The notes below the pieces were generated by a model, which had not been told where the DNA came from, searched no databases, and worked only from the letters and a program-made list of their open reading frames with translations. A stretch of DNA of 33,446 nucleotides from Streptomyces huasconensis (GTDB taxonomy: Bacteria > Actinomycetota > Actinomycetes > Streptomycetales > Streptomycetaceae): NCBI GenBank assembly GCA_004010275.1, contig RBWT01000086.1:1-33446 (forward strand). Reading direction: 5' to 3'. Positions within the stretch are counted from its first letter, which is position 1; each line of letters begins with the position of its first letter. Shown here piece after piece: positions 25,048 through 33,225 of this stretch. Position numbers and translations under genes: made by a program.

Positions 25048-25922
25048 CTAACCGACGAGTGGGGCGACCTCGTCCGTGACGAAGCGGATGAAGCCCTCCG
25101 GGTCCGGCTCGTCGGCGGTGGGCTGGAGGACGACGGTGTCGGCGCCCGCTTCGGCCAAGCCCGTACGGCCGCCGCCACCGCTTCGGCACCCCCGGCGACG
25201 CCGAGGTCCGCCGTCTGCTCCAGGCCGTCGCGCCGCAGTTCGGCGCGGAGGCGGGCCTCGCGCCGGGGCCGGTCGCCGCGTGGAGGTAGACGACGACGGG
25301 GTGCGGCCGCTCGGGGCGGCCGCCGCCTTCCTGACCCTCGTCGACGAGCTGCCGCGCGCGGCGTACGCCGTCCGGTGTGGTGCTCGCGTCCAGGACGGTG
25401 CCGTCCGCCGCCTCTCCGGTCAGCCGCACCGAACGGGGGCCCTCGCGCGCCCGCGTAGACCGCGGGTGCCGAGGCGGGCGGCCAGACGAGCGCGACGCCG
25501 TCGAGGCGGACGTACCGCCCCTCGGTCGTCACCCGCTCCCCCGCCAGCAGCGCCCGCATGGCGTCGAGGTGTTCGCGCAGGAGCGTCAGGGGTGAGGCGA
25601 CGCGGGCGCCCACCTGGCCCATCCAGTCCTGCACGCCGTGGCCGACGCGCGCATGACCCGGCCGGGGAAGAGCCGGTGCAGCGTGGCCGCCTCCATGGTG
25701 GTGAGGGCGGCGTTGCGCAGGGGCACGGGCAGCAGTCCCACGCCCACGCGCAGCCGCTCGGACCAGGCGAGGGCCGCGGCGGGCGGTGGCGATGCCGCTC
25801 TCCAGGAAGCAGTCCTCCCAGAGCCACAGCTCCTGGAGACCGGCGTCGTCGGCCGCGCGCACCATGCCGCGCAGTCGCTCGGGCGGAAGCTGGGGGCGGA
25901 ACACCACGCCGAGAGCAGTCAT
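25048..25922 (-). pseudogene. LLM-class (F420-type) oxidoreductase, about five frameshifts
   Basis: ATG 25922 follows AGGAAGG. The start is MTALGVVFRPQLPPERLRG with ELWLWEDCFLESGIAT. Conserved pieces then alternate between the three frames: ERLRVGVGLLPVPLRNAAL, GVQDWMGQVGARVASPLTL, TEGRYVRLDGV, PDGVRRARQLVDEGQ, RAELRRDGLEQTADLGVAG and finally TDEVAPLVG with a stop at 25048. Indels fall near 25790, 25656, 25438, 25262 and 25165. The parts are those of luciferase-like monooxygenases that use F420 or FMN, about 291 residues when repaired. Five single-base changes in 0.9 kb, all leaving the surrounding amino acids conserved, point to sequence errors or very recent loss. Confidence 0.8.
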
Positions 25923-25992
25923 GGCGCCTTCCTACCCCGTTCCTCGCGAAACGATCAACTGCTTTTTCGCGCGGCGGCGCGAGGGCGGCCGG

Positions 25993-27398
25993 TCAGGCCT
26001 TGCAGCTCCTCGCTCCCACGTGCAGCGCGACCGCGGTGTTGTGGCCGAGCGTGGCGGTGAACCGCCCGGAGGAGTCGACGCTGACGCGCCTGCCGGACTG
26101 GACGTCGCAGTAGTCGCCCGCGGGCAGCGAGGTCTGGAAGGTGCGGGTCAGTGCGGAGCCCTCGTGGTTGATGGCGACGTACGCCTTGTCGCCGCGGCCG
26201 AAGGCGATCTGGTTGCCGCCGTTGTCCCACCAGTGCGTGACGGCCTGGCCGCGCGCGGTGTTGCGGAGGGCGACCATGCCCGAGATCTCGCGCCAGGCGT
26301 GCTGGCACTTCCAGCCGTCGGAGTAACAGGCGTTCACCGTGCCGCCGTTGGGCGGTCCCGCGTCGCGGTCGGAGAACTCGTAGCCGGAGTGGACGTCGGG
26401 CGCGCCGTAGGGCCAGGCGAGCATGAAGACGTTGGCCAGGGTGTAGTTGGCGCCGTCCTTGTAGCTGAGGGTGTCGCCGCCGCGCTCGGTGTCGTGGTTG
26501 TCGACGAAGACGGCGGACTTCCCGGAGGGCAGGTACCCCCAGCCCTCGCCGTAGTTCTTGAGGTAGGCGAGCTTCTCGGCGGTGAAGACGCGCTTGAGGT
26601 CGCGGGCGTACCGGAACTCCTGGACGTCTCCGGTGCCGAGGTACTCGCTCGGCGACACCGCCTCGCCCCCGCCATGGATGGCCTCCTGCTTCCAGTAGAC
26701 ACCCTGGGCCTTGAGCCGCGCCTTGATGGCGGCGAGGTCGGCCGCCGGCATGTGCTTGGCTGCGTCGATGCGGAAGCCGTCGACGCCGAGCGAGCGGAGG
26801 TCGTCGAGGTAGGCGGCGATGCGGCCGCGCACGTACTCCTCGCCGGTGTCCAGGTCGGCGAGGCCGACGAGTTCGCAGTTCTGTACGTTGCCCCGGTTGC
26901 CGTAGTCGTTGATCTCCGACCGCAGTCGTCCATGTCGGCGCCCGAGTAGGTGCCCGGGTAGTCGTACTTCGTGTAGGCCGAGCCGCCCGTGCCGGTGCCG
27001 GAGCCCGCCGACATGTGGTTGATCACGGCGTCCGCGACCACCTTGACGCCCGCGGCGTGACAGGTGGCGACCATGTTCTTGAAGGCCGCCCGGTCACCGA
27101 GGCGCCCGGCGATCTTGTAGCTGACGGGCTGGTACGAGGTCCACCACTGGCCGCCCTGGATGTGCTCCTGGGGCGGTGAGACCTGGACGAACCCGTAACC
27201 GGCCGGGCCGAGTTGGTTCTTGCACGCCTTGGCGACCGAGTCGAAGCGCCACTCGAAGAGGACGGCGGTGACGTCCTTGCCGCCGGGCGGGGAGGCCGCG
27301 GCCTCGGGTGTCGTCGCGAAGAGACTTCCGAGCACACCGGACGTCAGGGCGAGCGTGCCGGCAAGGGATCTGCGCGCTATGCGCGTTGGGCCTTTCAC
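25993..27398 (-). pseudogene. Secreted alpha-amylase (GH13), one-base frameshift
   Basis: GTG 27398 follows GGAGG. A signal peptide (MKGPTRIARRSLAGTLALTS ... EAAAS) precedes the GH13 barrel: FEWRFDSVAKACKNQLGP, QVSPPQEH and VVADAVINHM. Near 26920 one base is missing (after DMDDC), and the rest continues in another frame to 25993. Catalytic residues are all present: Asp nucleophile in GFRIDAAKH, Glu in WKQEAIHGG, Asp in FVDNHDTERGG. The C-terminal beta domain (GNQIAFGRGDKAYVAI ... ALHVGARSCKA) ends the protein at about 468 residues including the signal, with no starch-binding CBM20. It hydrolyses starch outside the cell. CTTGCAG repeats at 27517-27556 are the probable maltose/glucose control site. 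Confidence 0.88.
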
Positions 27399-27516
27399 GG
27401 GACCTCCAGTGGGGGGGGCGGGGTCGAGGTGCGGACGGGATGCGGGTGTGCCGGGCCCGGGGTGCCGGGGTGTGGGGCCCCGGTCGCGGTGAAGCGGGCT
27501 CGATGCTCGGTGGTTG

Positions 27517-27556
27517 CTTGCAGAAATCTTGCAGGTTGAATCTGCAAGAACTTGCG
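27517..27556. promoter_or_regulatory. CTTGCAG repeats upstream of the amylase gene
   Basis: Direct copies of cttgcag at 27517-27523 and 27528-27534 (11-base spacing), an inverted copy ctgcaag at 27542-27548 and a partial cttgcg at 27551-27556. The second and third form a palindrome with a 7-base centre. As I recall, such repeats in Streptomyces amylase promoters are bound by the LacI-type repressor MalR/Reg1. Confidence 0.75.
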
Positions 27557-27613
27557 ATCGGGACCGTAAGCGGCTTCAAACGCCAGGTCAACCCTTTGCG
27601 CACGCCCGAACTG

Positions 27614-28138
27614 TCACCGTGCGGCGGTGCGTGCGCGGTGCCGGCGTACCGCGTCGCGGTTGGCGCACCGGTGGGAGCAGTAGCGCCTGCGGCCGGTGCG
27701 GGAGGTGTCGGCGAAGACGGTGGCGCACTCGGTGACCTCGCACCGCCGCAGCCGGTGCATGCCGCGGCCCGCCAGATGCAGCGCGGTGCCGACCGAGATC
27801 AACGAGAAGAGCAGCGCGGCGAGCCGCAGTCGGTCGTCGCGGTAGTGCAGGTGCCAGCCGTCGCCCGCGTGGTCCGTGAGCCGAGGGTGGGCGGTGGACG
27901 CGGCCAGCATCCGGTTGGCCCGCTCGGCGCGCTCCCGCTCGTCGGTGGCGTCGACGACCTTCTCCCACGCGTCCAGGGCGGCCAGCGCGTGGGCCAAGTC
28001 CGCTTGCTCGACGGGGCGTTCCAGGGTCAGCCCGGCCCCGCGGCAGCGGTCCGCCAGCTCTTCCGCGGTGGTCGGGCGCCGGTTGCACAGGTCCGCGGCC
28101 AGGTTCACGGCGTCCTCGCCGTAAGGGTTGAGGTGCAT
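27614..28138 (-). CDS. CGNR zinc-finger (ABATE domain) putative regulator
   Basis: Encodes 174 residues from ATG 28138. The N-terminal ABATE-type domain includes NPYGEDAVNLAADLCNRRPT and WHLHYRDDRLRLAALLFSL. The C-terminal zinc finger is RRCEVTECATVFADTSRTG, then YCSHRCANRDAVRRHR, giving a C-x4-C ... C-x3-C site with the CANR version of the CGNR box. The family is thought to contain stress-related transcriptional regulators, but ligands are unknown. No Shine-Dalgarno is apparent, and TAATGA lies just upstream of the start, so the message might be leaderless. It is divergent from a GNAT gene with only 26 bases between starts. Confidence 0.87.
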   Translation of the reverse strand: MHLNPYGEDAVNLAADLCNRRPTTAEELADRCRGAGLTLERPVEQADLAHALAALDAWEKVVDATDERERAERANRMLAASTAHPRLTDHAGDGWHLHYRDDRLRLAALLFSLISVGTALHLAGRGMHRLRRCEVTECATVFADTSRTGRRRYCSHRCANRDAVRRHRARTAAR

Positions 28139-28164
28139 AAGCTCATTACAGCAAGGTGATCGAC

Positions 28165-28725
28165 ATGAGACCCGCCGACGCAGCCGGACAGCCCGCCATG
28201 GACCAGACCGTGCAGACCACGACGCACTGCCGCCCGGCCGTACGACGGGCCGTGCGACGGGCCGTGCGACGGGCCGTGGCGGACGATCTCCCCGAACTCG
28301 TCCGCCTGCGCGCGTCGTTGTTCGAGGACCTTGGCGGCGACTACTTCAACCCGCCTTCCGCGGGTGGCGACTGGCGTCACCACCTCGTCGCGGTCATGAC
28401 GGAGCAGCTGACCTCGGACGCGGCGCGCATCCTTGTCGTGGACGGCGATTCCGGTCTGGCCGCGTGCGGGATCGGCACCGTCGACCAGTGGTTCCCCGGG
28501 CCGCACAACCCCACCGGCCGGGTCGGTCACGTGATCGGCGTGGTCACCGATGTGCCCTTCCGGCGGCGCGGGTACAGCCGCGCGATCATGCGGGCCCTGC
28601 TCGACTGGTTCCGCGAGCGGGAGGCGTCGCGTGTGGACCTGTACGCCTCACCGGAGGGCGAACCGCTCTACCGCGACCTGGGCTTCGTCGACCACCCGGA
28701 CCCGGCGCTCTACTGGCGGCCCTGA
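28165..28725 (+). CDS. GNAT-family N-acetyltransferase
   Basis: Encodes 186 residues from ATG 28165 (AAGGTG upstream). A variable N-terminus contains a tandem RRAV repeat. The GNAT fold follows: VADDLPELVRLRASLFEDLG, the acetyl-CoA site VIGVVTDVPFRRRGYSRAIM (the RRRGYS stretch corresponds to Q/RxxGxG/A), and the C-terminal strand ASPEGEPLYRDLGFV. The acceptor substrate is unknown. The neighbouring CGNR gene is divergent, and its regulation may be shared through the very short spacer. Confidence 0.88.
   Translation: MRPADAAGQPAMDQTVQTTTHCRPAVRRAVRRAVRRAVADDLPELVRLRASLFEDLGGDYFNPPSAGGDWRHHLVAVMTEQLTSDAARILVVDGDSGLAACGIGTVDQWFPGPHNPTGRVGHVIGVVTDVPFRRRGYSRAIMRALLDWFREREASRVDLYASPEGEPLYRDLGFVDHPDPALYWRP
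28238..28273. repeat. 12-bp coding repeat in the GNAT N-terminus
   Basis: Three units (ccgtacgacggg, then ccgtgcgacggg twice) encode RRAV-RRAV-RRAV. Copy-number change would keep the frame and alter a basic N-terminal stretch. Confidence 0.88.
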
Positions 28726-28778
28726 ACACGCTGGCGGCGCCGGGCCGCGCTGCGGTCGCTGCTGATCGCTAGCGGGTC

Positions 28779-28827
28779 GGTGAGGATGGTGAGGATCGGT
28801 GAGGATCACTGCCGGTCACTGCCGGTC
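28779..28827. repeat. 10-bp repeats upstream of the HAD gene
   Basis: Three copies of ggtgaggat(c) followed by two perfect copies of actgccggtc, ending 27 bases before the HAD start. They fill most of the spacer after the GNAT gene. Confidence 0.85.
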
Positions 28828-28854
28828 GCCGCTGTCAGCTGGCATGATCGGCGC

Positions 28855-29532
28855 GTGACCAGTGAACCTGAGCGGGCGGGCCACAAGAGGTACGTCTTGT
28901 TCGATGTCGACGGGACGTTGATCGACGCGGTGAGCAACCAGCGCCGGGTGTGGGCGACTTGGGCGGAGCGGTACGGGCTGGACGCGGACGAGGTGTACCG
29001 GGTGGCCCTGCGGACGCGGCCCGTGGAGACGTTCGCCCAGGTCGCCCCGGACCGTGACCCGCGCGAGTGCCTGGCCGTACTGCACGAGCTGGAGGACGAG
29101 GACGTCCGGTCCGGTGTCTACGCGGCCTTCGACGGCGCGTCGGAGCTGCTGCACGGTCTGCCGCCGGGGAACTGGGCGCTGGTGACCTCCAACTACGAGT
29201 ACCGGGTCCGCGGCCGCTTCCTGCGGACGGGCCTGCCCGTGCCGGAGCTGATCGTCGACGCGGCCGCGGTGGACGAGGGCAAGCCCTCCCCCGAGCCGTA
29301 TGCGCGGGCCGCCGCGGCGCTGGGCGCCGCGCCCGAGGACTGCCTGGTCATCGAGGACGCGCCGTCCGGAGTGCGGTCCGGGCTGAGCGCCGGGATGACG
29401 GTGTGGGGCGTGAACGGCGCCACCACGGCGGAGGGCGCGCACCGCCACTTCGCCGATCTGCGCGAGGCGGTCCCGCACATTCTGGCCTGGGCGCCCTCGA
29501 ACCCACCGGCCGGCATCGGCCGCCCGGCCTAG
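28855..29532 (+). CDS. HAD-superfamily phosphatase
   Basis: Encodes 225 residues from GTG 28855. No ribosome site is evident, and a longer start at 28780 would run through repeats. HAD motifs: I FDVDGTLID (Asp nucleophile and acid), II VTSNYE, III with Lys in DEGKPSPEPY, IV VIEDAPSGVRSG. A helical cap lies at residues ~25-90. The pattern is that of phosphoglycolate phosphatase / beta-phosphoglucomutase-like subfamily IA enzymes. The substrate is unknown. The M20 peptidase gene follows after 33 bases and may be co-transcribed. Confidence 0.88.
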   Translation: MTSEPERAGHKRYVLFDVDGTLIDAVSNQRRVWATWAERYGLDADEVYRVALRTRPVETFAQVAPDRDPRECLAVLHELEDEDVRSGVYAAFDGASELLHGLPPGNWALVTSNYEYRVRGRFLRTGLPVPELIVDAAAVDEGKPSPEPYARAAAALGAAPEDCLVIEDAPSGVRSGLSAGMTVWGVNGATTAEGAHRHFADLREAVPHILAWAPSNPPAGIGRPA

Positions 29533-29565
29533 TATCGCGGGAACGCTTTCGAGGAGGAGTCGACG

Positions 29566-30750
29566 GTGACCGAAGATCTGCTCAGTGGCACGTTCGATGC
29601 GGGGGCGGAACCGGACAAGACGGCGGAGGAGACGGGGGACCGGCTCGCCGCGATGGTCGCGGACCTCAAGGAACTGGTGGAGTGCGAGTCGTTCTCCTCG
29701 GACCTGGAGGCGGTGGCGCGCAGCGCGGACGTCGTGGCCGCACAGGGGACCCGCCTTCTCGGCGCCCCGCCCGAGCGCCTCGTCGTCGACGGGGTGACGC
29801 ATCTGCGCTGGGCGTTCGGCACGCCCCCGGGTCCTGCTCCTCGGCCACCACGACACCGTGTGGCCGATGGGCTCACTGGCCACGCACCCGTGGTCGCTCG
29901 AGGACGGCGTGGCACGCGGGCCCGGCATCTTCGACATGAAGGCAGGGCTCGTACAGATCTTCCACGCCCTGGCCTCGCTGCCGTCCCTGGAGGGCGTGTG
30001 CGTCCTGATCACCGGGGACGAGGAGGTCGGCTCGGGCACCTCGCGGGCGCTCATCGAGGAGACGGCGCGGCAGTGCGCGGCGACCTTCGTCCTGGAGGCC
30101 TCGGCGGACGGCGGCGCGGTGAAGACGGCGCGCAAGGGCACGTCCTCCTACGAGTTGGTGGTGCACGGCAAGGCGGCCCACTCCGGCCTGGAGCCGGAGA
30201 AGGGCGTCAACGCGGCGATCGAGGCCGCACACCTCGTCCTCGCCCTGGAGGGGCTGGCGGCGACGGCCGACGCCGACGCCCCGGAGGGCTGGCGGACCAC
30301 GGCAGACGCCGACGATGACGTGGGCCGGTTCGACGACCAACACGGTGCCCGCCGAGGCGACGGTCTGCGTCGACGTGCGCGTCCCTACGCACCGCCGCGC
30401 AGGAGCGGGTGGATGCCGCGATCCGGGCGCTGGAGGTGACAGTGCCGGGCGCGCGCCTGGAGGTGCGCGGCGGTCCCGCCAGGCCGCCTCTGGAGGAGAC
30501 TTCGTCCGTCGCGCTGTTCGCGCGGGCCCGCGAGATCGCCGGGCGTCAGGGCTGGGGGCCGCTGCTGTCGGCCGCGGTCGGCGGAGCGTCCGACGGGAAC
30601 TTCACCGGGGGCGTCGGCTGCCGACCCTGGACGGACTCGGCGCCGTCGGCGGCGGAGCACACGCCGACCATGAGCACGTGATCGTGGCCGAGATGGTCCC
30701 ACGGACCCGGCTGCTCGCCGCCCTTGTCGAGGAACATGTCGGTGAGCACG
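29566..30750 (+). pseudogene. M20-family metallopeptidase / N-acyl-amino-acid deacylase, four frameshifts
   Basis: GTG 29566 follows GAGGAGGAG. The parts in order are LAAMVADLKELVECES, zinc motif LLLGHHDTVWPMG, GPGIFDMKAG, ITGDEEVGSG (catalytic Glu-Glu), the dimerisation domain with GKAAHSGLEPEKGVNAA, STTNTVPAEATVCVDVRVP, then ALFARAREIAGRQGW, GGASDGNF, TLDGLGAVGGGAHADHEHV and RTRLLAALVEE. One-base changes lie near 29824 (extra C in C5), 30300, 30390 and 30621. The family removes N-acyl groups from amino acids with a di-zinc centre. With the acyltransferase and racemase downstream, N-succinyl-L-amino-acid hydrolysis is the best inference. The 3' end is the first of three tandem copies, so the true stop is unclear. 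Confidence 0.83.
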
Positions 30751-31215
30751 CCGAGGCCCGCGAGGTGCACGAGCCGCCCGAACTGGCCACGGTCGGCCGA
30801 GCGTACGACGGGAATTACACCGGCGGCATCGGCTACCCGACCCTGGACGGACTCAGCGCCGTCGGCGGCGGAGCACACGCCGACCACGAGCACGTCATCG
30901 TCACCGAGATGGCCCCCAGGACCCGGCTACTCGCCGCCCTCGTCGAGGAACTCGTCGGTGAGCGCGCTGGAGGTGCACGACGTGCCCGAACTGGCCGCAA
31001 TCGGCGGAGTATCCCACGGGAACCACACAGCGGCATCGACCTGCCCGCTGCACGGACTCGGCGCCGTCGGCGGCGGAGCCCACGCCGACCACGAACACGT
31101 CATCGTCACCGAGATGGCCCCCCGCACCCGACTGCTCACCGCCCTCATCGAAGAACACGTCCGGTGAGCACGCCGCGAGGTCCGCGAGGTGCGCGAGCTG
31201 GCCGAACTGGCCGCG
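30577..31215. repeat. Three diverged tandem copies of the M20-GNAT junction (about 210 bp each)
   Basis: Copies begin at 30577, 30792 and 31000 (spacing 215 and 208). Each encodes the M20 C-terminus (GN-T-G-G, LDGLxAVGGGAHADHEHVIV, PRTRLLxALxEE) followed by the GNAT N-terminus (EVHE-PELA, EVHDVPELAA, EVRELAELAA). Copies differ mainly at third codon positions. In copy 2 a short frame (30958-31167) fuses a GNAT start directly to an M20 end. Confidence 0.88.
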
Positions 31216-31935
31216 GCCAATGCCCTGTTCGAGCGGATTTGGGGCACCGCACCCGGTGCCTCGCCGATGGGGACCGAGCAGATGCGGGCGCTGTCGCACG
31301 CCGGGAACTACGTCGCGGGCGCCTTCGCCGACGGCCGTCTGGTCGGCGCGTCCGTCGCCTTCTTCGCGGCCCCCGTCGGACAGACGCTGCGGCTCCCACG
31401 TCACGGGCGCCCTGCCCGGATATGCGGCGGGCCTCGCCCTGAAGCGGCACCAGCGCGTCTGGGCCCTGGCCCGCGGGATCTCCCGGATCACCTGGACCTA
31501 CGACCCGCTGGTGCGGCGCAACGCCCACTTCAACCTGGCCAAGCTCGGCGCGCGGCCGGTGGAGTACCTCACTCGCTTCTACGGCCGGCTCGACGACGCC
31601 ATCAACGGCGGTGACGACACCGACCGCGCCCTTGTCATCTGGGAGTTGAACGGCCCCGGGCCGACGGCGGTCCCGCCACCGGATCGTGCCGCCGACGCCG
31701 TGACCGCCCTGTCGGTACGGGACGGCCTGCCGGTCGTGGGCGGCTCGACTCCCCCGCCCTGCTGGTCGACGTGCCGCCCGACATCGAGGCATTGCGCCGC
31801 ACCGACCCCGGCGCGGCCAAGGCGTGGCGCCTCGCGATGCGCGAGGTGCTGGGCGGCCTGCTGGCCGAGGGAGCCCGCGTCACGGGTTTTCACGAGCGGA
31901 CTTCCTACGTCGTGACGCGCGAGCCGGAGGCCTGA
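31164..31935 (+). pseudogene. GNAT acyltransferase of the racemase cassette, frameshifted
   Basis: The probable start is GTG 31164, overlapping the last M20 TGA. One extra base near 31177 moves the frame, and the continuous ORF begins at GTG 31189. Conserved sequence: LAAANALFERIWGTAPGASP, GTEQMRALSHAGNYVAGAF, then (after an indel near 31390-31405) HVTGALPGYAAGLALKRHQR, ITWTYDPLVRRNAHFNLAKLG and YLTRFYGRLDDAINGGDDTDR. A third indel near 31750 precedes VDVPPDIEALRR and the stop at 31933-31935. I recall this as the COG3375-type acetyltransferase group often found beside MenC-like racemases. In the described Geobacillus pathway the equivalent GNAT enzyme succinylates D-amino acids. The repaired length is about 257 residues. 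Confidence 0.78.
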
Positions 31936-32057
31936 CACGAGACGCCGGGCACCCAGCACCTGCCCCTGCCACGCCGACCAGGCGCTCGACGCGCACGCCC
32001 GCCGCCCCGACACCCACCGTCGTCGCCTGACGCCCGCCCACCCCAGGAGCCGACCAC

Positions 32058-33158
32058 ATGAAGATCACCGGTATCGAACTGCGCCGGATCGCGATGCCCC
32101 TGCGGTCCCCGTTCCGCACCTCCTTCGGCGTCGAGACCGCCCGTGACGTCCTGCTCGTACGGGTCGTCACCCCCGACAGCGAGGGCTGGGGCGAGTGCGT
32201 CGCGATGTCCGAACCCCGCTACTGCTCCGAGTACGTCGACGGGGCGGCCGACGTGCTGCGCCGCTTCCTCCTCCCGGCCCTGCCCGCCGTGGCGGACGCC
32301 CACGCGGTGAAGCGCGCGATGAAGCCCTTCAAGGGCCACAAGATGGCCAAGGCGGCGCTGGAGACCGCCGTGCTCGACGCTCAGCTGCGGGCATCGGGCC
32401 AGTCCTTCGGCGGGTATCTCGGGGCCGCGCGTGACCGGGTTCCGTGCGGGGTGTCGGTCGGGATCATGGACTCCGTGCCCGAACTCCTCGACGCCGTGGG
32501 CGGCTTCGTCGATGAGGGGTACCTGCGCGTCAAGCTCAAGATCGAGCCCGGCTGGGACCTCGCCCCCGTCCGCGCGGTGCGGGAGCGGTTCGGCGACGAC
32601 CTGCTGCTCCAGGTGGACGCCAACGCCGCCTACACCCTGGCCGACGCCCGGCAGCTGGCCAAGCTGGACGCGTTCGACCTCCTGCTCGTCGAGCAGCCGC
32701 TGGCCGACGACGACCTCGTACAGCACGCGGCCCTCGCGAAACTGCTGCGGACGCCGGTGTGTCTGGACGAGTCGATCGAGTCGGCGGAGGACGCCGCCGC
32801 GGCCATCACCCTCGGCGCCGCCTCCGTCATCAACATCAAGCCGGGCCGGGTCGGCGGCTACCTCGAGGCCAAGGCCATCCACGACCTGTGCGTGGCCCAC
32901 GGCGTCCCCGTGTGGTGCGGGGGCATGCTGGAGACCGGGCTCGGCCGCGCCGCCAACGTCGCGCTGGCCGCGCTGCCCGGCTTCTCCCTGCCCGGCGACA
33001 CCTCCGCGTCCGGCCGCTACTTCGCCACGGACATCACCGAGCCGTTCGAACTCGCCGACGGCCACCTCGACGTGCCCACCGGAGCGGGGCTCGGCGTCGA
33101 CCCGCTCGCCGAGGTGCTGGAAACGGTGACCACGGCCCGGGAGTGGATACGGCTGTAG
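32058..33158 (+). CDS. N-succinylamino acid racemase / o-succinylbenzoate synthase-type enolase
   Basis: Encodes 366 residues from ATG 32058 (AGGAG upstream). It is an enolase-superfamily member of the muconate-lactonising group. Catalytic Lys161 in VKLK and Lys261 in NIKPG flank metal ligands Asp187 (QVDANAAY), Glu212 (LVEQPL) and Asp237 (CLDESI). These sit two residues before the equivalents I recall for the Amycolatopsis N-acylamino acid racemase (163, 189, 214, 239, 263). The family is bifunctional, so menaquinone synthesis (MenC) cannot be excluded by sequence alone. The M20 and GNAT neighbours favour N-succinylamino acid racemisation, and no other men gene is in view. Intact frame. Confidence 0.9.
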   Translation: MKITGIELRRIAMPLRSPFRTSFGVETARDVLLVRVVTPDSEGWGECVAMSEPRYCSEYVDGAADVLRRFLLPALPAVADAHAVKRAMKPFKGHKMAKAALETAVLDAQLRASGQSFGGYLGAARDRVPCGVSVGIMDSVPELLDAVGGFVDEGYLRVKLKIEPGWDLAPVRAVRERFGDDLLLQVDANAAYTLADARQLAKLDAFDLLLVEQPLADDDLVQHAALAKLLRTPVCLDESIESAEDAAAAITLGAASVINIKPGRVGGYLEAKAIHDLCVAHGVPVWCGGMLETGLGRAANVALAALPGFSLPGDTSASGRYFATDITEPFELADGHLDVPTGAGLGVDPLAEVLETVTTAREWIRL

Positions 33159-33225
33159 GAAGCCGTGCCTCCGGCCGAGCGACAAAAGCATGTGCGGGTC
33201 AGCATTCCGCTTGACAGGCTGGAGT

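Noticed and set aside
28816..30141. A 441-codon minus-strand frame opposite the HAD and M20 genes
   Set aside because: Arg-rich shadow without motifs; the plus strand carries HAD and di-zinc peptidase motifs.
30315..31442. A 375-codon plus-strand frame as an independent gene
   Set aside because: It joins a middle piece of M20, the first two junction copies and then out-of-frame Arg-rich sequence. It is a product of frameshifts and repeats.
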